The notes under the pieces are model-generated. The model saw nothing but the letters and a program-made list of their open reading frames with translations. It searched no databases and was not told the origin of the DNA. Positions 54,795 to 64,000 of a DNA stretch of 64,000 nt are shown here, piece by piece. Every line of letters begins with the position of its first letter. Within the stretch, counting starts at the first letter, position 1. Source of the stretch: Microglena sp. YARC (lineage: Eukaryota > Chlorophyta > Chlorophyceae > Chlamydomonadales > Chlamydomonadaceae). The position numbers and the translations under genes were made by a program. Where the stretch lies: assembly GCA_022414725.1 (NCBI GenBank), contig CM039464.1, positions 23,156,597-23,220,596 of the forward strand, written 5' to 3'.

Positions 54795-55343
54795 TTAGGG
54801 CAAGGCGGGGTCGTGAGGGATCCACCTTGCCTCCCATGCGTCGAGCGGACACAATAGTAAACTCTGCCTTGTCTTGCTCCTTCTGGGCGTAGGTGTTGTT
54901 GCTTCTAAAGCCTGGGTGAGCTTAGACTTTACAGCCACCGCTAGCTGCCTGTCGTTCTCAGTTGCGCGGGGATCTTCAGGGATGCCTGAGATCCTGAATT
55001 GCATGTCGGTAACCTGCTTGGTCTGGGGGGCTGAGCCCGTCGCTGTATGAGTGGCCGACTCCATGCAGATTCTTTTCCCCTGCTGGGGGCAACGCCACCG
55101 GCGATCCTTGATAGCAGCTTCCAGGGCGGAAATGCGCTTCTCCTGGGATACTATCGTATCCCTCTGGGCGTTCAGAGTGGCCTCTATGTTTGCGATCTTA
55201 TTGGTCTGTTTCTGAAACGGTTTCCCCCGCATCTCACTCAAAAGTCCTTCCACGACTTCTAATGTTTGATGCGACTCTTTTTTAATCGAGTCGAACGATT
55301 TGTCCAGTGTGGGTTTAAGGCGTTGTAGCGTACCACATTGCAA
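54795..55343 (-). CDS. LINE D ORF1 protein, C-terminal part intact (182 codons)
   Basis: LDKSFDSIKKESHQTLEVVE through QTNKIANIEATLNAQRDTIV and QEKRISALEAAI is a heptad-patterned coiled coil. MQFRISGIPEDPRATENDRQ then LAVAVKSKLTQALEA follows, resembling the RRM-like (N)FRIxGIPE block of L1 ORF1 RNA-binding proteins. It ends with a basic/Pro tail. The 5' portion upstream of 55343 has a G-run disruption at about 55352. Confidence 0.7.
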   Translation of the reverse strand: MQCGTLQRLKPTLDKSFDSIKKESHQTLEVVEGLLSEMRGKPFQKQTNKIANIEATLNAQRDTIVSQEKRISALEAAIKDRRWRCPQQGKRICMESATHTATGSAPQTKQVTDMQFRISGIPEDPRATENDRQLAVAVKSKLTQALEATTPTPRRSKTRQSLLLCPLDAWEARWIPHDPALP

Positions 55344-55636
55344 ACACGGGGGGGGTGCATTATCCCCGGGTGATCAAAGGGTCAAATGCTCATGTCTTGC
55401 GTCTGACTTCTAGTTATTGTCATAGCTATTCGCACAGGTTTAGTTGGGAGAGCAGCGAGTTATTGGGTGCCGGGTGACAGGTGCAATTTGAAAGTTGCGA
55501 GTTTGGGTCCTTTTGGATGAAAGATTGTGATGGCAGAGGAAGGTGGCGCATAGATAATTTGTCATGGTGCCATAATGTGAAAAGCATCATTGATTGAGGA
55601 AACCGATACGGTTAACCTAGCAGGGACTCATTGTGA

Positions 55637-58600
55637 GGTGTGGTGAGGTATGGTGCAGTGTGGTGTGGTGTGTGGTGAGGTGTGTTGTGTTGTGTTGTGT
55701 TGTGTTGTGTGGTAAGGTGTGGTGTGGTGTGGTGTGGTGTGGTTTGAGGTGGTGTGGTGTGGTGTGGCGTGGCGTATCATGTCGTGTTGTTTTGTGTCCA
55801 TTTGTGCCCTTTTGTGCCCTTTTATGTGGTATGGTATGGTATGGTGTGGTGTGGTGTGAGGTGTGGTGTGGTGTGTGGTGAGGTGTGGTGTGGTGAGGTG
55901 TGGTGTGGTGTGGTGAGGTGTGGTGCTGTGTGGTGTGGTGTGGTGTGGTGTGTTGTGTGGTGTGGTGTTGGTGTGGTGCGGTGGTGTGGGTGTGGTGTGG
56001 TGCTGTGGTGTGGTTGTGGTTTGGTGTGGTGTGGGTGGCTTTGGTGTGGTGTGGTGTGGTGAGGTTTGGTGGTGGGCGTTGTGTTGTGTTGTGTTGTGTT
56101 TGTGGTTGTGTTGTGGTTGTGTTGGTTGTTGTTGTGGTGTGCGTGTTGTGGTGTGGGTGTGTGTGGGGTGTGGTGTGGTGTGGTGTGGTTTTGGAGTGTG
56201 GTGAAGGCGTGGATGTGTTTGGTGTGGTGTGGTGTGGTATGTCGTGTTGTTTTGTGCCGATTTGTGTCGTTGTGGTGTGATGTTGGGTAGTGGCGGTGTG
56301 GTATGTTGTGGGTGGTTGGTGTGGTGCGTGGTGTGGTGTGGGTGTGTGTGTGGTGTGGTGTGTGTGGTGTGGTGTTGGTGTGGTGTGTTGTGGTGTTGTG
56401 TGTGTTGTGTTGTGTGTGTGTTGTGTGTTGTGTTGTGTGTGAGGCGTGGTGAGTGTGTGCATGTGTAGGCTGTGTGGTGTGTGTGGTGTGGTTGTGGTTT
56501 GTGGTTAAGGTGTGAATGGTGAGTAAGGTGTGGTGTGGTGTGGTGTGGTGTGTGTGGTATGGTGTGTTTGGTGTGGTGTGGTGAGGCGTGTGTGGTTTGG
56601 TGTGGTTGTGTGTATGTGTGTGGCGTGGCGTATCATGTCGTTTGTTGTTTGTTTTTGTGCCGATTTGTGTCGTTGTGTGTCGTGGTATGGGTATGGTGGG
56701 TGCGGGTGTGGTATGTGTTGGTGTGTGTAGTGTGTGGTGTGGCGTGGTGTGGTGTGTGATTTGTGGTGGGGTGGTGTGGTGTGCGTGTGGTGTTGGTCGT
56801 GGTGTGGTTGTGGTGTGGTGTGGAATGGCTGTGGTGTGTGTGGTGTAGTGTAGTGGGTGTGAGGTGTGGTGTGGTGTGGTGGTGTTGTGGTGTGGTGTGG
56901 TGTGGTGAGGCGTGGTGTGGCATGGTGTGGCATTGGTGGGGCTGTGTGTGTGTGAGGTGTGGTGTGTTGAGGTGGTGTGGTAAGGGTAGTGGTGGTAAGG
57001 TTGGTGTGTAAGGGTGTGGTGGTAAAGTATGGTTTGGTGTGGGCTGTGGTTAAGTGTGAGGTGAATGTATGGTGTTGGTTCGCCAGTTGGTTGTAACATG
57101 TCGTTGTCTGGTTTTTTTTATTTCGATATGTGTCGTTTTGTTCTGGGTTATGTGTATGTGTGTGGTGTGTGTGGTGTAGTGAGCGTTTGTGTGTGCGTGG
57201 TTTGTTGTGATTTGTGGTGTGGAGGATTGTGGTGTGTGTGGTTGTGGTTGTAGTGGTGTTAAAGTGGTGGTGGGTGTGGTGGGGTGTGGTAGCGTGTGGT
57301 GTAGTGTAATGGTTTGTGTGGTGTTGTGTGGTGAGTTGTGGTGTGGTGAGGTTAGGTGTAGTGAAGGTGTGGTGTGATATGTGTGGTGCGGTATTGGGTG
57401 TGGTGTGGCTTGTGGTGAGTGTTGTGTTGGCGGTGTGCTGTTGGTGTGTTGTGGTGTGTGTGTGGTGTGGTGTGGTGTGTAAGTTGGTGTGGGTAAGGTT
57501 GTGGTTTGTGTGTGTGTTGTGGTGCTGTGTGTGGTGTAGTGTGGTTTGGTTTGTTGTGGTGTGGTGTATGTGGTGAGGTGGGTGTGGGAATGGTGGTGGG
57601 TTTGTTGGTGTGGTTGTGGTGTGTGTGTGGTGGTGTGGTGATGTTGGTGTGAGGGTGCTTGGTTTGTGGTGTGGTGTGAGGGTGAGGCGTGCTGTGGTGG
57701 GTGGTGAGGTGTGGTGTGGTGTGGTGTGGTGTGTGGTGGTGTTGGTGGAGGTTGTGGAGTAGTGAGGTGTGTGTGGTGGGTGTAAATGTGGGCGTGGCGT
57801 GGCGTGGTGTGACGTGGGTTGTGTGGTGTAATGTGGTGTGGATGGTGGTGTGGGTCGAGTGTTGTGGTCCTGTCTGGTGTGTGTGTGTGGGTTGAATGTG
57901 TGGTTGTGTGGTGTGTGGTGGTGGTGTGGTGTGGTGTGGGTGCGGTGTGTGTGTGGCCTGTGGGCTGGTGTGGTGTAATGTTGGTGTGGTGTTGTGGTGT
58001 GTGGTGTGTGTGGTGGTTGTATGTGTGGGTGTGGTGTAGAGTGTGCTTGTGTGGTGTGTGTGGTGTGGTGTGTGGTGGTGTGGTGTGGTGTGGTGGTGTT
58101 GTTGTGTGCTGTTGTGTGGTGTGGGATGTGTGGTGTGGCTGGTGTGGTGTGTGGTGTGGGTGGTGGTGTTGGCGTGTAAGGTGTGTGTGTGGTGTGTTGT
58201 GGCGTGGTGTGCGTGGTGTGTCCTGTAGTGTGTGGTGTGGCGTGTTGGTAGTTGTGTGGTGTGTCTGGTGTGGTTTTGGAGGCGCATGGTGTAGGCCCCC
58301 CCCCCTGTGAGGTGGTGAGCGTGCAGGGTGTGGCGTGGGTGTGTGTGGTGGTTTGGTGTGCTGTGGTGTAAGTATGGTGTGGCGTATATCTGTGTGTTGT
58401 TTATGTGTTAGTTATTGTGCGATTTGTGTCGTGTTGTTGTGGTATGGTTTGTGGTGGCGGTGTGAGTGTGGTAAGGTGTATGTGTGGTGTGGGGTGTGTT
58501 GTGTGGTGATGTGTGTGGTGTGTGTGGAGTGTTGTGGTGTTTGTGTGGTGTGGTGTGGTGTAAGGTGTGGTGTTGTGTGGTGTGGTGTGGTGAAGGCGTG

Positions 58601-61600
58601 TGTGGTGTGGTTGGGTGGTGGTGTGGTGTGGTGTGGTGTGGTGAGGTGTGTGTGCCCGGTGAGGTGTGGTGTGGTGAGGTGATGTGGTGTGGCGTGGTGT
58701 GTGGTGTGGTGTGGTGTGGTGTGGTGTGTAGGCTGGTGGGTGTAGTTGTGGTGTGTGTAATTTGGTGTATTGTGTGTGTGGTGTGGGTAAGGTGTGGTGT
58801 GGTTGTGGTGTGGTGTGGTGTGGGTGTGGGTGTGGTGAGGCGTGGTGGGTTTTTGGTGTGATGTGGTGTGGTATGGTGTGGCGTGTGGTGTAACATGTCG
58901 TGTTTTTGTTGTTTGTGTCGATTTTGTCGTTTGTGTTTGGTGGTATTTTCTGTAGGTGTGTTTGGTCAGGGTAGTGTGTGGCTGTGGGCTGGTGTTGTGT
59001 GTTTGATGTGGTGTGGTGTGGTGTGGAGTGTTTGTGGTGTTTGTGTGTGGTGTTGGTGTGGTGTGGTGCGTGTGTGTGGGTGGTTTGTGGTGTGGTGTAG
59101 TGTGTGATTGTGTGGTTGGTGTGTGTGTGAGTGTTGTGGTGCGTGGTGTGGTGTGGTGTGGTGTGGTGGTGTGTGAGGTGTGGTGTGGTGAGGCGTGGTG
59201 GGTTTGGTGTGTGGTTGGTGGTGTGGTGAGGTGTGGGTGGGTGAGGTGTGGTGTGGTGGTGGCGTGGTGGCGTGCGTGGTGTGGTTGTGGTGTGGTGGTG
59301 TGTGTGAGTGGTGGGTGTTGGGTGTGTGTGGGTGTAATGTGGTGTGTCAATTTGTGGTGTGGTTGGGGTGGTGTGGTGTGGTGTGGTGTGGTGGTGGTGA
59401 GGTGGTGTGTTGGTGTTAGGTGTTGGTGTGGTGTGGTGTGGTGTTGAAGGTGTGGGTGGTGGTATGGTGGTGTGTGGTGTGGTGTGGTGTGGTGTGGGTG
59501 TGGTGAGGTGTGGAGTAGTGGAGGTGTGGGTGTGGTGGTGGTGTGAATGGGGCATGGCGTGGCGTGGCGTGTACCTGTCGTGTTGTTTTTTGTGTCGATT
59601 TTGTCGTGGTGTGTGGTGTGGGTGAGGTGTGTCGTTGTTATGGAGTGTTTGTGGGTGTTGTGTGGTGTGTGTGGGGTGTGGTGTGGTGGTGGTTTGTTTA
59701 GTGTGAAGTGGATTGCTTGTGTGGGTGTGGTGTGGTGTGGTGTGGTGTGGTGTAGTGTGGTGTGGTGTGGTGTGTGTGGTTGTGGTGAGGCCGTGGTTGT
59801 GTTGGTGTGGTGTGGTGTGGTTGTAGTTGTGTGGTGCGTGGTGGTGTGGCTTGTGGTGTGGTGTGGTGTGGGTGTGGTGTGTGGTGTGGTGTGGTGTGGC
59901 GTGTGATAAAGGTGTGGTGTGTGTGGTGTGGTTGTGGTGGTGTGGTGTGTGTGAGGCGTGGGGCGGTTTGGTGTGGTTGTGGTGTGGTGAGGTGTGGTGT
60001 GAGGAGGTTGTGGTGGGCGTGGTGTGGCGTGTGTGTGTGTGGTGTGGTGGTGTGGTGTAGTGTGGTGTGGTGTGTGGTGTGGTGTAATGTGGTGTGGTTT
60101 GTGGTGTGGTGTGGTGTGGTAGTGGTGTGGTGTGGTGTGGTGAGGAGTGGTGTGGTAGGTGGTGTTGGTGTGGTGATGTGGTGGGTGTGGTATGGTGTGG
60201 TGTGGGTGGTGTGGTGTGGTGTGGTGTGGTGAGGTGTGGAGTAGTGAGGTGTGGGTTGGTGTTGGTGTGATGGGGCATGGCGTGGCGTGCGTGCGTGGCG
60301 TGGCGTGGTGTGTGGTGTGGTGTGGTGTGGTGTGGAGTGTCGGTGTGTGGTGTGGTGTGGTGTGAGGTGGTGGTGTGGTGTGGTTTGGTGTGAAGTGGTG
60401 TGTGGTGTGGTGTGGTGTGGTGTGGTGTGGTGTGGTGTGGTGTGGTGAGGTGTGGTGGTTGTGTGTGGTGTGAGGTGGTGTTGGTGTGGTGTGGTGTAGT
60501 GTGTAGGTGTGCGTGGTGTTGTGTGCTGTTGGTGTGGGTGGTGTGGTGTGGTGTGGTGATTGTTGTGTGTGTGGTGTGTGTTTGTGTGGTGTGGTTGGCG
60601 TGGTTGGTGTGGTGTGGTGTGGTGTGGTGTGCTGTGTGGTGTGGTGTATGTGCGTGATAAGGTTGGTGTGTGTGGTGTGGTGTGTCTGTTTGTGGTGTGG
60701 TGTGGTGTGTGTGGAGGCGTGGTGTGGTGGCGGTGGTGTTGCATGATGTGTAGCTGTGTGTTGTGTATGTGGTGTGGTGTGGTGGTGTGGTAAGGTGTGA
60801 TGTTTAAGGTTTGGTTGTGGTAATGTGTGGTGTGTTGGGTGTGATGTGGTATGGTGTGGTGTGGTGTGGTGGGGCGTGGTGCGGTTTAGGTGTGATGTGG
60901 TGTAGTATGGTGTGGCGTGGTGTATCATGTTTGTTTTGTGTTGTTTGAGTCGATATTGTCACACGCAGTCGTGTTGTGTGGTGTATGGTATGGTGTGGTG
61001 CGGTGTGGTGGGTGGTGTGGTGTAGTGTGTGGTGTGGCGTGGTGTTGTGTGTGATGTGGTGTGGTGTGGTGTGGAGTGTTGTGTGTGTGTGGTGTGGTGT
61101 GGTGTGGTGTGTGGTGTGGTGTGGGTGTTTGGTTTGGTGTGGTATGTGTGGGCGTGGTGTGGTGTGGTGTGGTGTGGTGTGGTGTGTGTGTTGGTGAGGT
61201 GTGGTGTGGTGGGTGAGGCCCCCCCCTCCCCCCCCGTGGTGTGTTGTGATGTGGTGTGGCGTGGTGTGTGGTGTGGTGTGGTGTGGTGTGGTAGTGTGGT
61301 GTGGTGTAATGTGTGTATTTGGTGTTTTGGTGTGGTGTGGTGTGGTGAGGCGTGGTGTGGTGCGGTTTTGGTGTGGCATTTGGTGTAAGGTGTGTGTTGT
61401 GTTGTGGTGTGGTGTGGTGTGTAAGGTGTGATGTTTTTTTAAGGTTTGTTGTGGTAAGTTGTGTGTGGTGTAGATGTGGGTATGTTGGTGGTGTGGTGTG
61501 GTTTTTGAGTGCGTGGTGCGGTTTGGTGTGGAGTGGTGTAGTATTGGGTGGGCGTGGTGTTATTTCTGTGGTTTTGTGGTATTGGGCGATTTGTGTAGTG

Positions 61601-62860
61601 TTGGTGTTGGTGGTATGGTGTTGATGGTGTGGGTGTGGTGTGGTTAGGGTGGTGGGTAGGTGGTTTTAGGTGGGTGGTATTGTTGGTGGTAGTTTTGTGA
61701 GGTGTGGTTGTGGGTGTGGTTGTGGTGGGTGGTGGTTTGGTGTGGTGTGTGGTGTGGCGTGGTGTTGTGGCGTGTGGTGTCTGGTGTGGTGTGGTGTATG
61801 TATGTGGTTGGTGTGGTGTGGTGTGGTGTGGTGATGGTGTGTGCGGGTTTGTGGAGTGTGGTGTGGTGTGTGTGTAGAATTGCGTGTAAGTTGAGGACTG
61901 GTGTTGTGTGGTGCTGTGTGTGTGGTGTGGTGTGGTGTGTGTGTGGTGTGGTGTAGTGTGGTGTGGTGTAATGTGGGTGTATTTTGTGGTGTGGTGTGGT
62001 GTGGTGGTGGTGTGGTGTGGTGTGGGGTTTGGTGTGGTTGGATAGGGGCGGTGGTCTTTTGGTGTGGTCTGTGTGGTGTGGTGTGGTGGGGTGGTTGTAA
62101 CATGTCGTGTGTTTTGTGTTGTTTTGTGTCGATTTGTGTCGTTTTGTGTCGTGGTATGGTATGGTGTGGTGCGGTGTGGTGTGGTGTGGTGTAGTGTGTG
62201 GTGTGGCGTGGTGTTGTGTGTGATGTGGTGTGGTGTGGTGTGGAGTGTATGGTGGGCGGTGTGTGTGGTGTGGTTTGGTGTGGTTTGGAGTGGTGTGGTG
62301 TGGTGTGGTGTGGTGTGGTGTGGTGTGGACTGGTGTGGTGTGGTCGTTGTGGTGTGGTGTGGTGTGGTGTGGTGTGGTGTGGTGTGGTGTGGGTTGGTGT
62401 GGTGTGGTGAGGCGTGGTGTGGTTGGTGTGGTGGTGGTGTGTGAGGTGTGGTGAGGTGTGGTGTGGTGAGGTGTGGTGTGGTGTGGCGTGTGTGGTGGTG
62501 TGGTGTGGTGTAGTGTTGGTGGTGGTGTGGTGTGGTGTGGTGTGGTGTGGTGTGGTGTGGTGTGGTGTGGTTTGGTGTGGTGTGGTGTGGTGTGGTGTGG
62601 GTGTGGTGTGGTGAGGTGTGGAGTAGTGAGGTATGGTGTGTGTGGTGTGGTGTGGTGTGGTGTGGTGTGGTGTGGTGTGGAGTAGTGAGGTGTGGTGTGG
62701 TGTGGTGTAATGTGGCGTGGCGTGGCGTGGGTGTGGCGTGGCGTGGTGTGTGTGTGGTGTGGTGTGGAGTGTTGTGGTGTGTGTGGTGTTGGTGTGGTGT
62801 GGTGTGGTGTGTGGTGTGGTGTGGTGGTGTGGTGTGGTTGGTGTGGTGTGGTGTGGTGAT
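55637..62860. repeat. Long GTGTG-type array with recurring ATGTCGTG boxes
   Basis: About 7.2 kb consists almost entirely of G and T on the plus strand, dominated by the pentamer GTGTG read as TGGTGTGGTG. A diverged box with the order GGCGTATCATGTCGTG, TTTTGTGTCGATTTGTGTCG recurs at about 55773, 56237, 56628, 57092, 58383, 58889, 59570, 60920 and 62097. Short CCCCCCC islands occur at 58296 and 61220. Dozens of overlapping His/Thr/Pro or Val/Trp/Cys ORFs here are artefacts of the low stop-codon content. Confidence 0.92.
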
Positions 62861-62869
62861 TTTTTCATT

Positions 62870-63430
62870 CGGGTATATATTCATTAAAATCACTGAAGCA
62901 TTCGTGGGGTCACTTTGAGATGAGACCTCGTTGACTTATCTGTCAGAGCATTGACTCGTGAAGATCAATAGAATCTATCGAATTGGGATTAGATAGCTTA
63001 CATAGAAAGAGCAGCGATCATATAGACTCTAGTGTTGCCGATGGTAGGCCAGGGCAGGGCACAGGCTGTGGTACAGCGGGCGGCCCCCAGTCCATAGCCA
63101 TAGCTAGCACTGGCCTGGTAGCCGGTAGATAGTTACCCGACCTGCCACTCGGCTCTATGTGTCGCGCTATGCCACGGCTATATACTGTAGCATAACAACT
63201 CAGCCTGCTCATTCCCGGCGCAATGATCGAGTGTGTGTCCAAGTCATCATTTTTCTGGACAGTTGTATGTCATGACGCTTTGTAACCAATTCAAGTTGCC
63301 TACTCGCCCCTGTCAGCATCGGAGTGTGGAGACTGCGTAGCCATAGGAGTTAAAAAAAGATAGCATCGATCACCTAGGAGATTGCGACAGTAGTAACAGT
63401 ACATTAGGGTGCTGTTGTGACAGTGCGCAT
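62870..63430. other. Unassigned unique stretch
   Basis: The sequence returns to balanced composition. The 74-codon minus-strand ORF at 63018-63242 has no recognisable content. I see no other feature. Confidence 0.4.
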
Positions 63431-63605
63431 TGTTAGAATGGTGAATTACAAGCACACAGATGCTATATCGGTACCTAGATCTCCCGCTTACCTAACTCTG
63501 ACACGCATGCCATAGCTGGCAGCGGCACTACAGGGAGCTTGCTAGGGTCAAGGACCGGCGTGCTCTAAGTCACTCTAGAGACGGCATGAAAGCCGGACAA
63601 TAACA
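63431..63605 (-). repeat. 3' LTR of a second copia-type element
   Basis: It begins TGTTAGAATGGTGAATTAC and ends CAATAACA, the same TGTTA...TAACA ends as the 5290 LTR. It shares the order ACCGGCGTGC, TAAGTCACTC, AGAGAC. The exact start is uncertain because only the outer parts are clearly alike. Confidence 0.6.
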
Positions 63606-64000
63606 TCCCCCCCAATTCCTGGTAATCTTCATACAGAAGAATTCCGGGAATTAGGAGATTAAAAAATACTAGGGGGACAGTGAAAGAAAAATTAATATAT
63701 ATGCAGGTACAATAATTGTATCTGGTCAGGCTTGCCAAGGGATCAAAAGAGAATTGGCTGGCTGTGGCAGGTGGGCAAGCACAGTCAGGGGAAAACTCTA
63801 TATAAATAACTATTAATTAACTGATCTAGTTGGGCAGCTTCAGGAGCTGCCAGGAAGGTACAGACTGAAATCAGGATAAATCCATCTAAGGAAGGGGAGG
63901 ATACAGACTTAGGCTGAATAGAAGAAAGCAATTTATCATGAAGCAATCAATCAATTATCAGGTTAAGTCTATGTGGTAGGATAGTGGTGAATGTTTGTTT
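63606..64000 (-). mobile_element. Internal 3' part of a second copia-type element, running off the right edge
   Basis: TCCCCCCC (63606-63613) is the polypurine tract on the element strand. AATTCCTGG...CCGGGAATT (63614-63652) forms the same adjacent hairpin as at 5526. ATACTAGGGGGACAGTGAAAG parallels AAACTAGGGAGACTTCGTGAA at about 5595. The coding part lies beyond the window. Confidence 0.65.

Larger units (their letters stand above)
50634..55625 (-). mobile_element. Nearly full-length but dead L1-like LINE (copy D)
   Basis: On the minus strand from about 55620: ORF1 with coiled coil, then endonuclease, reverse transcriptase and C-terminal knuckle, in the canonical L1 order over about 5.0 kb. 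The 3' end carries a TGTAATGTAATGTAA tail at 50634-50648. Both ends abut the GT array, so it inserted into the array. Frameshifts and stops are frequent throughout ORF2. Confidence 0.82.

Noticed and set aside
55773..62110. GT array as a true telomere resembling yeast TG1-3
   Set aside because: It is internal, flanked by unique sequence and a LINE, irregular, and holds conserved boxes; nothing marks a chromosome end.
55822..62893. Very long minus-strand ORFs rich in His, Thr and Pro (up to 838 codons) and matching plus-strand Val/Trp/Cys ORFs
   Set aside because: They follow directly from the CCACAC/GTGTGG repeat, which contains almost no stop codons in any frame. Several frames are open at once, and there is no domain, start context or splice structure.

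Overview
This is a eukaryotic nuclear window from a large, repeat-rich genome. The evidence is interrupted reading frames with GT-AG junctions in matching phase, LTR and non-LTR retrotransposons, a hAT-type element, a SINE, satellites and a very long GT-rich array. An algal-type expansin, hydroxyproline-rich SPPPP protein sequence and a CCCTA-based heptamer repeat suggest a green-lineage microalga, perhaps prasinophyte-like. That placement is an inference; the sequence alone does not name the species.

Layout. 1-1421: first coding exon (minus strand, running off the left edge) of a Q/G/M-rich protein plus its 5' region; about 1.2 kb of this is duplicated at 26.6-27.8 kb, where the exon is broken. 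2.4-5.2 kb: poly-C/G tracts, a tRNA-like SINE fragment, and a LINE fragment split by a 586-bp hAT-type element with an 8-bp target duplication, followed by a second LINE tail. 5.3-9.9 kb: a copia-type LTR element (minus strand) with one Gag-protease ORF and no integrase or reverse transcriptase. 9.9-15.3 kb: a 172-bp AT-rich satellite holding three tandemly amplified copies of a ~962-bp inverted-repeat element. 18.4-22.2 kb: a 5'-truncated, decayed LINE with RNase H. 22.56-25.34 kb: an expansin gene whose exons join in phase and end in an N/Q/Y/D/S-rich tandem-repeat tail. 28.1-28.8 kb: a decayed copia relative.

31.27-46.9 kb is the most striking region. It is a plus-strand gene, or gene plus decayed tandem copies, that starts with a signal peptide, passes through proline-rich linkers, and continues as repeated exons for IPT/TIG domains (nine), PSI-like Cys-rich domains (four) and GGGWTLV fibrinogen-like domains (four). 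TIG and GGGWTLV exons are multiples of three with the same phase at both ends, so they can be duplicated or skipped without shifting the frame. Several copies carry one-base indels. A tRNA-derived SINE sits in one intron and shares its 3' tail with the LINE family of the window.

46.9-49.3 kb is AT-rich intergenic sequence. 49.3-62.86 kb is a minisatellite followed by a (GTGTG)n-type array of about 8 kb in total, split by a nearly full-length but dead L1-like LINE (50.64-55.62 kb). The last 0.6 kb holds the 3' LTR, polypurine tract and hairpin of another copia element.

As to how parts work together: the expansin and the TIG/PSI/GGGWTLV protein are both predicted secreted or wall/surface proteins. 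Nearly everything else is mobile DNA in various states of decay, and many insertions can be ordered in time by nesting.
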